Positions 1-8,482 of a DNA stretch of 54,268 nucleotides are shown piece by piece. Both the position numbers and the translations under genes were made by a program. The DNA comes from an uncultured Porphyromonadaceae bacterium (GTDB taxonomy: Bacteria > Bacteroidota > Bacteroidia > Bacteroidales > Muribaculaceae). Every line of letters starts with the position of its first letter. Within the stretch, counting starts at the first letter, position 1. The DNA lies in assembly GCA_947177635.1 (NCBI GenBank), contig CAMWVQ010000010.1, positions 1 through 54,268 of the forward strand, given 5' to 3'. The notes under the pieces are model-generated. The model had not been told where the DNA came from, ran no database searches, and was given only the letters and a program-made list of their open reading frames with translations.

Positions 1-63
1 GTAAAATTTTTAGAAGATTTTACTTGAAAAAACATTGAAATAAGATGACCGGTTAATATAAAA

Positions 64-71
64 TAATTTTG
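64..71 (+). promoter_or_regulatory. Bacteroidetes -7 box for malate dehydrogenase
   Basis: TAATTTTG fits the Bacteroidetes -7 pattern TAnnTTTG. No TTTG lies at the usual 19-21 nt upstream. The predicted transcript start falls near 77-79, only about 5 nt before the first in-frame ATG (83) but about 30 nt before the second (107), which favours the second start for the downstream gene. Confidence 0.4.
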
Positions 72-106
72 AACAGTTACTTATGAAATCATTAATCAAC
101 TTACAT

Positions 107-1105
107 ATGGACTTTCTGACTGATGAAAAGCTTGTGATTGTCGGCGCCGCCGGCATGATCGGTTCAAATATGGCCCAGACCGCGGCCATGATGCGTCTGA
201 CCCCCAACATCTGCCTTTACGACACCTATGCCCCCGGCCTCGAAGGTGTGGCCGAGGAAATCGCCCACTGCGGTTTCAAGGGGCTCAACCTCACTTTCAC
301 CTCCGACATCAAGGAGGCATTCACCGGCGCGAAGTATATCGTATCGTCGGGTGGCGCGGCCCGCAAGGCCGGAATGACCCGCGAGGACCTGCTGCGCGGC
401 AACTCTGAAATCGCCGAACAGCTCGGCAAGGACATCAAGGCTTACTGTCCTGACGTCAAGCATGTGGTTGTGGTCTTCAACCCCGCCGACATCACCGGAC
501 TGGTGACCCTCATCTACTCCGGCCTGAAGCCATCGCAGGTTTCGACCCTGGCCGCCCTCGACTCCACCCGTCTGCGTTCCGAGCTGGCGAAGTATTTCCA
601 CATCCCCGCCGACAAGATTCAGAATTCCCGCACTTACGGCGGTCACGGCGAGCAGATGGCGGTATTCGCCTCCACAACGACTGTCGCCGGGCAGCCCCTG
701 TCTGAAATCATCGGCACCGAGGCTCTTCCCCGCCAGGCCTGGGAGGAAATCCGCCAGCGTGTGGTGCAGGGCGGCAAGAATATCATCGACCTGCGTGGCC
801 GCTCGTCGTTCCAGAGCCCTGCCTATCTCTCTATCGAGATGATTGCCGCAGCTATGGGTGGCCCATCATTCACCTGGCCCGTCGGCACTTACGTCAACAA
901 CGGGGAGTACAACCACATCATGATGGCCATGGAGACCACCGTCGACAAGAATGGCGTCACGGTAAATCCTGTAAAGGGAACTCCCGAGGAGCACAAGGAA
1001 CTCGACCAGAGCTACCATCACCTTTGCAAGCTCCGCGACGAGGTGATTTCGCTGGGCATCATTCCTCCCATCTCCGACTGGTCGAAGATCAACCCCAACC
1101 TCTGA
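107..1105 (+). CDS. mdh: Malate dehydrogenase (lactate/malate dehydrogenase family)
   Basis: Cytoplasmic NAD-dependent enzyme interconverting malate and oxaloacetate. The N-terminal Rossmann motif GAAGMIGSN lies a few residues after the start, and the active-site histidine sits in GGHGEQM near residue 180. The protein is 332 aa, the size of the Bacteroidales-type enzyme. An in-frame ATG at 83 would add eight residues (MKSLINLH). The 107 start is preferred because homologues are remembered to begin MDFLT and because the likely promoter leaves almost no leader for the 83 start. The gene stands alone, with gdhA convergent downstream and a palindromic terminator between them. Function is confident from the family; the choice of start is inference. 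Confidence 0.93.
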   Translation: MDFLTDEKLVIVGAAGMIGSNMAQTAAMMRLTPNICLYDTYAPGLEGVAEEIAHCGFKGLNLTFTSDIKEAFTGAKYIVSSGGAARKAGMTREDLLRGNSEIAEQLGKDIKAYCPDVKHVVVVFNPADITGLVTLIYSGLKPSQVSTLAALDSTRLRSELAKYFHIPADKIQNSRTYGGHGEQMAVFASTTTVAGQPLSEIIGTEALPRQAWEEIRQRVVQGGKNIIDLRGRSSFQSPAYLSIEMIAAAMGGPSFTWPVGTYVNNGEYNHIMMAMETTVDKNGVTVNPVKGTPEEHKELDQSYHHLCKLRDEVISLGIIPPISDWSKINPNL

Positions 1106-1130
1106 CACTTCTCCTGACACCCATAACCCT

Positions 1131-1178
1131 ATAAGAGATTCACCCCCGGAATCGCGATTCCGGGGGTGAATCTCTTAT
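1131..1178. terminator. Perfect 48-bp palindromic terminator between mdh and gdhA
   Basis: Two 24-nt arms are exact reverse complements with no spacer, so the RNA would fold into a very long stem closed by the central bases. It starts 25 nt after the mdh stop. There is no long T-tract, so termination may rely on the stem. The convergent gdhA ends at 1428, and a bidirectional terminator is plausible. Confidence 0.75.
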
Positions 1179-1233
1179 GTGGCTTCCCATAGGGAAGACG
1201 CTATGACACAACTCTTTGTGGCGGGAAAATGAC

Positions 1234-1281
1234 CGCTCCGCGGGTGTGGCCCCGGATATTCCAGGCCGACGCCGCGGAGCG
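1234..1281. terminator. Inverted repeat downstream of gdhA
   Basis: Perfect 10-nt GC-rich arms (CGCTCCGCGG and its complement at 1272-1281) enclose a 28-nt loop. It lies in the 322-bp gap between the convergent mdh and gdhA genes, on the 3' side of gdhA. The rest of this gap (1282-1427) is AT-rich and shows no gene. It is a possible second terminator; there is no T-run. Confidence 0.4.
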
Positions 1282-1427
1282 ATGTCCCTACATATGATTA
1301 TTCTGATTAAAAGTGTGTTTCAGGAAGGAGCCTGTTAATTTGTGTGTCTCAGTTCAACATTCACTATTATTATTGCAGTTTAGTTTCACTATTATAATTC
1401 AGTATAATGTGGTTTCTTTTGCGGGAA

Positions 1428-2768
1428 TCAGCTGATGCCTTCGGCAAGCATAGCGCGGGCCACTTTCATGAACCCGGCGGTGTTGGCCCCCTTGACATAG
1501 TTGATGTAGCCGTCAGCCTCCTTTCCGTATGCCTCACACTGGGTGTGGATGTCCTTCATGATGGAGCGTAGCTTGTCATCGACCTCTTGCGCCGTCCAGG
1601 AGAGCATCTGGGCGTTCTGGGCCATCTCCAGTCCGGAGACTGAGACGCCCCCTGCGTTGGCGGCCTTTCCGGGGGCATAGAGGATGCGGGCCTTGAGGAA
1701 CTCGTGGACGGCCTCGCGGGTGGAGGGCATGTTGGCCCCTTCGCTGACGGCTATGCAGCCTTGCGCGAGGAGCGCGCGGGCGTCGTCGCCGTCGATTTCG
1801 TTCTGGGTGGCGGAGGGCATCGCGATGTCACATCTGACGTGCTTCCAGGGGCGTTCGCCGGGGAAGTAGAGGCATCCCTCGGTCTCGTCGGCGAATTCCC
1901 GGATACGGCCACGATAGGCCATCTTGAGTTCGAATATGCGGTCAAACTGTTCGGCGGTCATTCCGTCGGGGAGGTAGATTGAGCCGTCGGAATCGCTCAT
2001 CGACACCGGCACAGCTCCCAGTTCGAGCAGTTTCTTTGCCGTGTAGAGGGCCACGTTGCCCGAGCCGGAGATGGCCACCCGTTTCCCTTTGAGGTCTATA
2101 CCTTTGGTGGCGAGCATGTTGAGCAGGAAGTAGACATTGCCGTATCCGGTTGCCTCGGGACGCATCAGCGAGCCGCCGAAGTCCATCCCCTTGCCGGTGA
2201 ATGTGCCGGTGAACTCGCGTGTCATCTTCTTGTACCAGCCATACATATAGCCTACCTCACGGCCTCCGACGCCGATGTCGCCGGCGGGCACGTCGGTGTT
2301 GGGGCCGAGGTTGCGGTAAAGTTCGGTTATGAACGCCTGGCAGAACCGCATCACCTCCATGTCGCTTTTGCCTCTGGGGGAGAAGTCAGAGCCACCCTTC
2401 GCGCCCCCCATGGCCAGGGTGGTCAGGGAGTTCTTGAATGTCTGCTCGAAGGCGAGGAACTTCAGAATCGAGAGGTTGACCGAGGAGTGGAAACGGATGC
2501 CACCCTTGTATGGGCCGATGGCGTTGTTGTGCTGCACACGGTATCCCATGTTGTTCTGCACTCGGCCTTTGTCGTCGACCCAGCTCACCCTGAAGGAAAC
2601 CACGCGGTCGGGCATGCAGAGACGTTCCATTAGGTTGTAGCGCTCGAACGCGGGATACTCGTTGTAGATGTCCTCGATGGAGGTCACGACCTCTTCAACG
2701 GCTTGTAGATACTCGGGTTCGTTGGGAAATCGTCGGCCGAGGTCGGCCATCAGTTCTGAAGCTTTCAT
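1428..2768 (-). CDS. gdhA: NADP-specific glutamate dehydrogenase
   Basis: Assimilates ammonia by reductive amination of 2-oxoglutarate to glutamate in the cytoplasm. The 446-aa length matches the hexameric bacterial enzymes. Visible motifs are YKGGIRFH (about residue 90), the catalytic-lysine segment GGAKGGSDF (about 122-130), the Asp-containing PAGDIGVGGRE, and the dinucleotide-binding GSGNVA in the C-terminal half. The start ATG is about 75 nt downstream of a well-formed Bacteroidetes promoter. It is a single-gene unit convergent with mdh. Nitrogen status commonly regulates gdhA in Bacteroides (family knowledge), but no operator is recognised here. Confidence 0.96.
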   Translation of the reverse strand: MKASELMADLGRRFPNEPEYLQAVEEVVTSIEDIYNEYPAFERYNLMERLCMPDRVVSFRVSWVDDKGRVQNNMGYRVQHNNAIGPYKGGIRFHSSVNLSILKFLAFEQTFKNSLTTLAMGGAKGGSDFSPRGKSDMEVMRFCQAFITELYRNLGPNTDVPAGDIGVGGREVGYMYGWYKKMTREFTGTFTGKGMDFGGSLMRPEATGYGNVYFLLNMLATKGIDLKGKRVAISGSGNVALYTAKKLLELGAVPVSMSDSDGSIYLPDGMTAEQFDRIFELKMAYRGRIREFADETEGCLYFPGERPWKHVRCDIAMPSATQNEIDGDDARALLAQGCIAVSEGANMPSTREAVHEFLKARILYAPGKAANAGGVSVSGLEMAQNAQMLSWTAQEVDDKLRSIMKDIHTQCEAYGKEADGYINYVKGANTAGFMKVARAMLAEGIS

Positions 2769-2848
2769 TTGTAGCCTTGAAATTGTATGGTGTTGTATCT
2801 TCCGGTTGGCGTTATGTCATTTTGCCAACACTCATCCTAAAACGGTGG

Positions 2849-2880
2849 CAAAATTACAATAAATTTACGAAATCACCAAA
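2849..2880 (-). promoter_or_regulatory. Promoter of gdhA (TTTG-N20-TAATTTTG)
   Basis: On the minus strand TTTG (plus 2877-2880) is separated by 20 nt from TAATTTTG (plus 2849-2856), an ideal Bacteroidetes sigma-ABfr promoter. It predicts a leader of about 75 nt before the gdhA start. Confidence 0.65.
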
Positions 2881-2914
2881 CAAACATCCAAAATATTCGC
2901 TGGTTGATGTGCAA

Positions 2915-2959
2915 AAGCAGCCGACACAGGGGCTTGGTGGCGTCCTGTGTCGGCTGCTT
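2915..2959 (-). terminator. Rho-independent terminator of the dapB operon
   Basis: Arms of 16 nt (2915-2930 and 2944-2959) form a perfect stem with a 13-nt loop. Read on the minus strand the stem is followed by TTTTGC. It lies about 70 nt after the dapB stop and just upstream of the gdhA promoter. Confidence 0.8.
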
Positions 2960-3027
2960 ATGGAGTGTCGGATGTTGTTGTGGGTTAAGCTCTGCCGCGG
3001 TCAGACGGCGTCATTTGTGAGTGTGGC

Positions 3028-3759
3028 TCAGAAACCCAGCAGGTCGGCCATCGAGCTGAGTCCGCGGGAATGGTTGGCGGCCATCCATTCGGCGGCTTTC
3101 ACGGCCCCGAAGGCGAAACCTTCGCGTGAGAAAGCGCGGTGCTCGACGGTGATGGCGTCGACCGGCGACGTCCAGGTTACGATGTGGGTGCCCGGCACCT
3201 CCCCCTCGCGTTCGTGGTTGATGAGCAGCGCGGCGGGGTCTTCGGCGGCCTCGGCGGGGTCTTCGGTCCAGTGTGAGATGGTGGAGGATGCGTCAATCAG
3301 GGTCTCGGCCGTGGATACGGCAGTGCCCGAGGGGTGGTCGAGCTTGTGGATGTGGTGGATTTCCTTCATCTCGGGGCGGTATTCGGGGTACCCGTCGATG
3401 AGGGCGGTCGCCTCCGAGATTATCTTCTTGAAGAGGGCGACACCAATCGAGAAGTTGGAGGTCCAGAAAAGACCCTGCGGGGCGTTTTCAAGCATCTCCT
3501 TCACCTCGTCGAGACGGTCGAGCCACGCTGTCGTGCCTGATACCAGCGGGATGCCGGCGCTGATTACGCGGCGGAAATTGTCGACGGCGGTCGAGGGGGT
3601 GGTGAACTCAATGGCGACATCTGCCGAGAGGAATGCGGGGGATGAGAACTTCTCCTCCTCCCCGGCGTCGATGACGCAGACTATCTCGTGGCGGCGCGAA
3701 AGGGCTATCTTTTCCACGGCGTGGCCCATCTTGCCGTAGCCAATCAGTGCGATTTTCAT
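3028..3759 (-). CDS. dapB: 4-hydroxy-tetrahydrodipicolinate reductase
   Basis: Second committed step of lysine and meso-diaminopimelate synthesis: NAD(P)H reduces hydroxy-tetrahydrodipicolinate. The 243-aa protein opens with the dinucleotide-binding motif GYGKMGHAV. It contains the family signature HHIHKLDHPSGTA (near residues 133-145), which carries the catalytic histidine and lysine and the substrate-binding SGTA. It is the last gene of a three-gene minus-strand run, FtsB-like, 4-TM protein, dapB, with gaps of 5 and 10 nt, so co-transcription is likely. Linkage of DAP synthesis to a divisome gene fits cell-wall growth, but that functional link is inference. Confidence 0.95.
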   Translation of the reverse strand: MKIALIGYGKMGHAVEKIALSRRHEIVCVIDAGEEEKFSSPAFLSADVAIEFTTPSTAVDNFRRVISAGIPLVSGTTAWLDRLDEVKEMLENAPQGLFWTSNFSIGVALFKKIISEATALIDGYPEYRPEMKEIHHIHKLDHPSGTAVSTAETLIDASSTISHWTEDPAEAAEDPAALLINHEREGEVPGTHIVTWTSPVDAITVEHRAFSREGFAFGAVKAAEWMAANHSRGLSSMADLLGF

Positions 3760-3769
3760 TGCTGCGGGA

Positions 3770-4210
3770 TTAATCTGAATTACGTTTCAGTTCTTTCTTT
3801 ACCACACGGGGGATGGCGATGGTGGTGAAAATCAGCAGCGCGCCCCCGGCGAGGGTGAAGGCCCAGACGTCGCGCATCGTGTCGGCGCCCCAGAAGAGGA
3901 AGAAGGCCGCCACGCAGAAAAACACCGCGCTCCACGACTCGATGCGGTAGAGCCGCTTGATGCGCGGATGGGTGCCGGTGTAGGGTGAGAAGAGCTTCCC
4001 AACCAGGAAGCATAGCGCGCCGGCGGCGTAGACATATTTCCACCATCCGGCTATCTCTGAGCCATATTTGATGGCCAGGATAGGCATCAGTGTGCCGACG
4101 GCGATGGTCAGCAGGCCGATGGTGGCGAGGATTACCATCGGAGTGGACGGGGCTTTCCCCTGGAGCTCTTCCATGGTGTATCGGGGTTGTGTGGGGTTTT
4201 TCTTGCTCAT
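3770..4210 (-). CDS. Small multi-pass membrane protein, unknown function
   Basis: A 146-aa protein with a polar N-terminus (about 25 residues, MSKKNPTQPRY...) and about four hydrophobic segments (roughly residues 24-48, 54-72, 92-108 and 112-135), ending in a basic tail. The frame stays open upstream into the overlapping FtsB-like gene. The start at 4210 is chosen because it begins 5 nt after that gene's stop (4216) and the upstream extension is low-quality shadow sequence. It lies between a FtsB/DivIC-like gene and dapB. I do not recognise the family; inner-membrane location is inferred from hydrophobicity only. Confidence 0.78.
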   Translation of the reverse strand: MSKKNPTQPRYTMEELQGKAPSTPMVILATIGLLTIAVGTLMPILAIKYGSEIAGWWKYVYAAGALCFLVGKLFSPYTGTHPRIKRLYRIESWSAVFFCVAAFFLFWGADTMRDVWAFTLAGGALLIFTTIAIPRVVKKELKRNSD

Positions 4211-4215
4211 GGGGA

Positions 4216-4521
4216 TTATTCGATTACGTAAACATCCTCGTTGGGACGCTGCATGTGGTATTGCTCGCGGACTATGCGCTCGAGCTCCTCGGGGTTGGAG
4301 GAGAGGGAGGCGTTCAGTCGGTGGTAGTAAAGCATCGTGTCGTTGTTCTCCTTTATCTCCGCCTCCAGTCGGTCTATCTCCTCCTGGTACTCCATGCTCT
4401 TGAAATAGGAGTTCTCGTTGAAGAACAGCACGAACACGATGTATGCCACGGCTATCAGCAGCGGCAGGGTGATGTAACGCCTGGTCCATCTCCAGGCCCC
4501 GGAGAGAAAATCTTTCATCAT
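4216..4521 (-). CDS. Septum formation initiator, FtsB/DivIC-like
   Basis: A 101-aa bitopic protein with a short basic N-terminus, one transmembrane helix (about residues 18-34) and a coiled coil (about 40-62) that continues into the DivIC motif region ERIVREQYHM. FtsB/DivIC proteins sit in the inner membrane with FtsL and FtsQ and help assemble the divisome. Two consecutive ATGs (4521, 4518) are possible starts. A -7-like box lies immediately upstream (4527-4534), so the mRNA may have almost no leader. It heads the run with the 4-TM protein and dapB. Confidence 0.85.
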   Translation of the reverse strand: MMKDFLSGAWRWTRRYITLPLLIAVAYIVFVLFFNENSYFKSMEYQEEIDRLEAEIKENNDTMLYYHRLNASLSSNPEELERIVREQYHMQRPNEDVYVIE

Positions 4522-4526
4522 GGATA

Positions 4527-4534
4527 CAAAGTTA
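4527..4534 (-). promoter_or_regulatory. -7 box upstream of the FtsB-like gene
   Basis: Minus-strand TAACTTTG matches TAnnTTTG. No clear -33 TTTG is found. The predicted transcript would begin almost at the start codon, so the message may be leaderless. Confidence 0.4.
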
Positions 4535-4596
4535 ATACTTTTTTCGCTAACCCTTCACCTCACGCGCCCCCAATATTTCACGCATCCCGGCGAAAA

Positions 4597-4887
4597 GGTC
4601 TCACGCAGATTAATTTTAGGAAGGGTCTCACGCAGATTACGCAGATACGCAGATTAATCGCAGATAATAAAGGAAGGTCTCACAGATTTCACAGATTACA
4701 CAGATAGCCATCCGGATGGAATGTTATTGGATTTCCATCCGGATGGCTATCTGTGTAATCTGTGAAATCTGTGAGACCCTCCTTTAATATGAGACCCTCC
4801 TTTAATATGAGGCCCTCCTTTATATCTGAGAGTATATCTTTAAAATAATCTGCGGATAATCTGCGTATCTGCGTTATCTGCGTGAGA
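4597..4887. repeat. Nested inverted-repeat element of CAGATTACNCAGAT-type units
   Basis: This 418-bp gap (4522-4939) has no gene but a large two-tier palindrome. The inner arms 4676-4720 and 4734-4778 are 45 nt, perfectly complementary, with a 13-nt loop; pairing extends about 8 nt further with one mismatch. Outer arms 4626-4665 and 4848-4887 match at about 36 of 40 positions. Between them on the right side an 18-bp unit (GAGACCCTCCTTTAATAT) is tandemly repeated about 2.7 times (4773-4822). The units CGCAGATTACGCAGAT and CACAGATTTCACAGATTACA resemble dispersed intergenic repeats. It lies between yebC and the FtsB-like gene. Confidence 0.85.
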
Positions 4888-4939
4888 TATTCCCACGAGT
4901 AATCGGGTAATCTGGTTGTGAATAGGGGTGAGCCGGGGA

Positions 4940-5671
4940 TTATTCCTCGGTGTCTTCCTCCTTCATGTTGTGGAATACCTGGGTGACGTCGTCATCCTCC
5001 TCAAGCTTCTCCAGGAGCTTCTCGATGCCTTCGCGCTGCTCGGCGGTGAGTTCCTTGACGTCGTTGGGGATGCGTACAAACTCGGTGGAGAGGATTTCGT
5101 AGCCGTTCTCCTCAAGGTATTTCTGGATGTTGGCGTAATCCTCGAACGCGCCGGTCAGCACGATTGCGCCCTCTTCGTCGGCTTCGAGTTCCTCCACGCC
5201 GCAGTCGATGAGTTCCAGTTCGAGGTCTTCAAGCGACACTTCGGGCTTGCCCTGGATTTTGAGGACGGCCTTGTGGTCGAAGAGGAATGTCAGCGAGCCC
5301 TGTGTGCCGAGGCTGCCGCCATGCTTTGTGAAGTATGAGCGGACGTTGGCCACGGTGCGGGTGTTGTTGTCGGTTGCCGCTTCGACGAAGATGGCGATTC
5401 CGTGGGGGCCGTATCCCTCGTAGGTCAGCTCCTTGTAGTCTTTGGCGTCCTTGTCGGTAGCCTTCTTGATGGCGCGCTCGACGGTGTCTTTGGGCATGTT
5501 CTCGGCGCGGGCGTTCTGCATGAGGGCACGCAGGCGGGGGTTGTTGGCGGGGTCAGGGCCGGAAGCCTTCACGGCGATGGTGATTTCCTTTCCTATGCGT
5601 GTAAATGTTTTCGACATGTTGCCCCAGCGTTTGAGCTTGCGGGCCTTGCGGTATTCAAATGCTCTTCCCAT
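4940..5671 (-). CDS. YebC/PmpR family protein
   Basis: A 243-aa member of the YebC/TACO1 family, full length. The N-terminus MGRAFEYRKARKLKRWG and the block NPRLRALMQNARAENMPKDTVERAIKKA are family signatures, and the C-terminus ends in an acidic tail (EEDDDVT...EEDTEE). Members have been described as transcriptional regulators, and the TACO1/YebC branch as a translation factor relieving stalling at proline-rich stretches (family knowledge). It follows pheT by 59 nt on the same strand and is probably co-transcribed with it. Which activity applies here cannot be told from sequence. Confidence 0.93.
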   Translation of the reverse strand: MGRAFEYRKARKLKRWGNMSKTFTRIGKEITIAVKASGPDPANNPRLRALMQNARAENMPKDTVERAIKKATDKDAKDYKELTYEGYGPHGIAIFVEAATDNNTRTVANVRSYFTKHGGSLGTQGSLTFLFDHKAVLKIQGKPEVSLEDLELELIDCGVEELEADEEGAIVLTGAFEDYANIQKYLEENGYEILSTEFVRIPNDVKELTAEQREGIEKLLEKLEEDDDVTQVFHNMKEEDTEE

Positions 5672-5730
5672 TTGTGGTTTTTATCTTGATGCGCCGTGAC
5701 GGCGATTATTGATTGATTATGGTCGGTTGA

Positions 5731-8250
5731 TTATCGAAGTTCGGCGCCGAGGTTTTTCTTCAGGGCGTCGATTATGCGGTTCATGGAGTTGTCGATCTGT
5801 TTGTCCTGGAGGGTCTTCTCGAAATCCTGGAGGGTCATCGAGATGGCGTAGCTCTTCTTCCCGGCGGGGAGGTTTTTCCCCTCGTAGACGTCAAACAGCT
5901 CGATGTCGCGCAGCAGCTTGCGTTCGGCCTGGCGGACGGTCTCCTCGATTTTCGCCATGGTAACCGAGGTGTCGACCAGCAGGGCGAGGTCGCGCTTGAC
6001 GGGCTGGGTCTTGGGCAGGGGGGTGAACTCCACCTTGGTCTTGACCGACATCCTGACCAGTTCGCCCCATTCCAGTTCGGCGTAGACCACCTCCTGCTTG
6101 ATGTCGGCGGCTGCCAGCAGCTTGCGGGAGAGGATGCCGAGATGGCCCAGCAGCTTGCCCGAACGGGTCTTCACGGCCTGGGCGGCGGCGAAGATGTCGG
6201 GGGTCGAGGCCGCGTCGAGGGTTTCGAGGCGGATGTTGTCGTTGGCCAGGCCGAGACGGGCCAGTATGTTGGCCACGCAGGCCTTGAGGTCGAAGTATGT
6301 GGCTCCCTCGGCCTGTCGCGACCAGTTGGCGCGGCGCAGGTTTCCGGTGAGCCAGAGTCCCAGGCGGCTCTTCTCGCTGAAGGGGGCGAGGGGCGCGTCG
6401 GCTGTCGACTCGGCGGCGGGGTTGAGGAAGTAGACCTGTCCGAACTCATACATCGCCAGGTCGGCGCTGCGGCGGTTGACATTGTGGGCGATTGACTCCA
6501 GGCCTCCGAAGAGGAGTGTCTGGCGCATCACGTCGAGGTCGGTGCTCAGGGGGTTGAGGAGCTTCACGCAATTGGCCAGGGGATAGCTCCCGAGTTCGGC
6601 GTAATAGCTCTCGGCGGTCAGGGAGTTGTTGAGTATCTCGTTGAAGCCGAGGGCTGTCAGCTGCTCTGATATGAGGCGGCGCAGGTCGTCGGCCTGGTCG
6701 GGGAGGCTCTTGAACTGCAGAGAGGAGTGGACGGTCGTGGAGTATTCCACGTTGTTGTAGCCGTAGACGCGCAGCACCTCCTCCACGACGTCGCAGGGAC
6801 GCCGCACGTCGAAGCGGTAGGTCGGCACCTCCAGCGACGCCGTGGCTGCTTTGGCCTCTTCGGCCACAGGCTGTCCGTCGGCGTCGGCCATCGCCGCCAC
6901 CTTGATTTCGAGCGAGCCAAGGATGGAGTTGATTTCGGCGTTTGTGATTTCCTTGCCGACGAGTCCGCGCAGGTAGCCGTATGACAGCTCCACGGGGAAA
7001 CTTTCGACCGGGGCCGGGTAGATGTCGACCATCGGGCCGGTGATTTCACCTCCGGCCAGCTCCTTGACCATCAGGGCGGCCAGCTTGAGGCAGTAGATGG
7101 TGGCGTTGATGTCGCATCCGCGCTCGTAGCGGAATGACGCGTCGGTCGACAGGCTGTGGCGACGGGCTGTCTTGCGCACACGGGTGGGATTGAAGCATGC
7201 GCTTTCGAGGAAGATGTCGGTGGTCTGCTCGGTGACACCCGAGTCGAGGCCGCCGAAGACTCCGGCGATACACATGGGCTTTTCGGCGTCGCATATCATC
7301 AGGTCTGCCGGGTCAAGCTCGCGCTCCACACCGTCGAGGGTGGTGAACTTGGTGGCGGAGGGGCATGTCCTGACCACTATCTTCTCCCCCTTGATTTTGG
7401 CGAGGTCGAAACAGTGGAGGGGCTGGCCCATTCCGTGAAGTATGTAGTTGGTGATGTCGACGACATTGTTGATGGGGTGCATTCCGATGGCGGTCAGCTT
7501 GTCGCGGAGCCACTGGGGGGACTCGGCGACCTTGACGCCGCGGATGGTGACTCCGGAGTAGCGGGGCGCGCCCTGGAGGTCTTCAACCTCCACGGTGACA
7601 CCCCCCTCGGGCTTGTCGAGGGCGAAGCCCTCTACCGAGGGGCGGCGCAGGTTGCCCTCCTTGAGATGGCGGGTAAGGTAGGCGTTGAGGTCGCGGGCCA
7701 CGCCGTAGTGGCTGGCGCCGTCGATGCGGTTGGGGGTCAGGTCCACCTCCAGCACATAGTCTGAGGTGAGGCCGAAGAACTCTGCCGCCGGGGTGCCGGG
7801 GGCTACCTCGCGGTCGATTACGATGATGCCGTCGTGGGCCTCCCCGACGCCGATTTCATCCTCGGCGCAGATCATTCCCAGCGACTCCACGCCGCGAATC
7901 TTTGATTTCTTTATCTGGAAACCGTTCTCCTCCCCGGTGGGGTAGAGGGTGGCTCCGACAGTGGCCACCACCACGGTCTGTCCGGCGGCTACATTGGGCG
8001 CGCCGCATACAATCTGCACCGGGGCCTCGCCGCCGAGGTCTACCGTCGTGATGTGCAGATGGTCGCTGTTGGGATGCTCCTCGCAGGTGAGGACCTTGCC
8101 GATGACTATCCCGCGGAGTCCGCCGCGTACAGACTCGACTTCCTCGAAGGCGTCACACTCCAGACCCAGCGATGTCAGGGCCTGGGTCAGCTCGGCCGGA
8201 GAGAGGTCGAAGTCGATATATTCTTTTAACCAGTTGTAAGAAATATTCAT
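5731..8250 (-). CDS. pheT: Phenylalanyl-tRNA synthetase beta subunit
   Basis: The 839-aa beta chain of the alpha2beta2 enzyme that charges tRNA-Phe. Domain order: an N-terminal tRNA-binding (EMAP/OB) domain at about 40-155 (ICAEDEIG, VDLTPNR), the B3/4 editing region, the B5 domain, a catalytic-like core (SLSTDASFRYERG, VMRQTLL), and a C-terminal anticodon-binding FDX-ACB domain (about 745-839). The frame is open for 38 codons upstream. The start at 8250 is chosen because it gives the usual MNISYNWLKEY N-terminus and lies about 20 nt after the predicted transcript start. pheS is not in the window; yebC follows. Confidence 0.97.
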   Translation of the reverse strand: MNISYNWLKEYIDFDLSPAELTQALTSLGLECDAFEEVESVRGGLRGIVIGKVLTCEEHPNSDHLHITTVDLGGEAPVQIVCGAPNVAAGQTVVVATVGATLYPTGEENGFQIKKSKIRGVESLGMICAEDEIGVGEAHDGIIVIDREVAPGTPAAEFFGLTSDYVLEVDLTPNRIDGASHYGVARDLNAYLTRHLKEGNLRRPSVEGFALDKPEGGVTVEVEDLQGAPRYSGVTIRGVKVAESPQWLRDKLTAIGMHPINNVVDITNYILHGMGQPLHCFDLAKIKGEKIVVRTCPSATKFTTLDGVERELDPADLMICDAEKPMCIAGVFGGLDSGVTEQTTDIFLESACFNPTRVRKTARRHSLSTDASFRYERGCDINATIYCLKLAALMVKELAGGEITGPMVDIYPAPVESFPVELSYGYLRGLVGKEITNAEINSILGSLEIKVAAMADADGQPVAEEAKAATASLEVPTYRFDVRRPCDVVEEVLRVYGYNNVEYSTTVHSSLQFKSLPDQADDLRRLISEQLTALGFNEILNNSLTAESYYAELGSYPLANCVKLLNPLSTDLDVMRQTLLFGGLESIAHNVNRRSADLAMYEFGQVYFLNPAAESTADAPLAPFSEKSRLGLWLTGNLRRANWSRQAEGATYFDLKACVANILARLGLANDNIRLETLDAASTPDIFAAAQAVKTRSGKLLGHLGILSRKLLAAADIKQEVVYAELEWGELVRMSVKTKVEFTPLPKTQPVKRDLALLVDTSVTMAKIEETVRQAERKLLRDIELFDVYEGKNLPAGKKSYAISMTLQDFEKTLQDKQIDNSMNRIIDALKKNLGAELR

Positions 8251-8274
8251 GGTCGGAATTGACAATAATAAGCG

Positions 8275-8306
8275 CAAAGTTACGCAAATCCCCCCAAACC
8301 ACCAAA
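8275..8306 (-). promoter_or_regulatory. Promoter of pheT-yebC (TTTG-N20-TAACTTTG)
   Basis: Minus-strand TTTG (plus 8303-8306) and TAACTTTG (plus 8275-8282) are 20 nt apart, a near-ideal Bacteroidetes promoter, predicting a leader of about 15-20 nt. Confidence 0.65.
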
Positions 8307-8451
8307 AAAGAGTGAGATAATGCCCCCGGGTATCCCGCCGGCTATTCCGCTTGCGAGGTTTCACGGGTCTTATCCTTTCCGGCCGTGGCGGTTTTGGTTG
8401 TCACATCCGATAAATGCCGATGAAAAATATGCGTGAAGATTGTATTAATAT

Positions 8452-8482
8452 TTTGAATTTTGTGAAAAAAAGTATAACTTTG
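8452..8482 (+). promoter_or_regulatory. Promoter of the 1205-aa surface protein gene (TTTG-N19-TAACTTTG)
   Basis: TTTG (8452-8455) and TAACTTTG (8475-8482) are spaced 19 nt. The predicted start near 8489 leaves an AT-rich leader of about 180 nt before the ATG at 8669, long for a simple leader and a place to look for post-transcriptional control. The 418-bp gap 8251-8668 otherwise holds only this and the divergent pheT promoter. Confidence 0.65.

Noticed and set aside
2777-3739. 320-aa plus-strand open frame opposite dapB
   Set aside because: dapB carries full family motifs on the other strand; this frame has no recognisable domain and begins inside the gdhA promoter region.
4090-4707. 205-aa plus-strand frame overlapping the FtsB-like and 4-TM genes
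   Set aside because: Antisense to two coherent membrane genes and runs into the repeat element.
4626-4887. CRISPR-like appearance of repeated units
   Set aside because: The units are palindromic and lack regularly spaced unique spacers; no cas genes are near.
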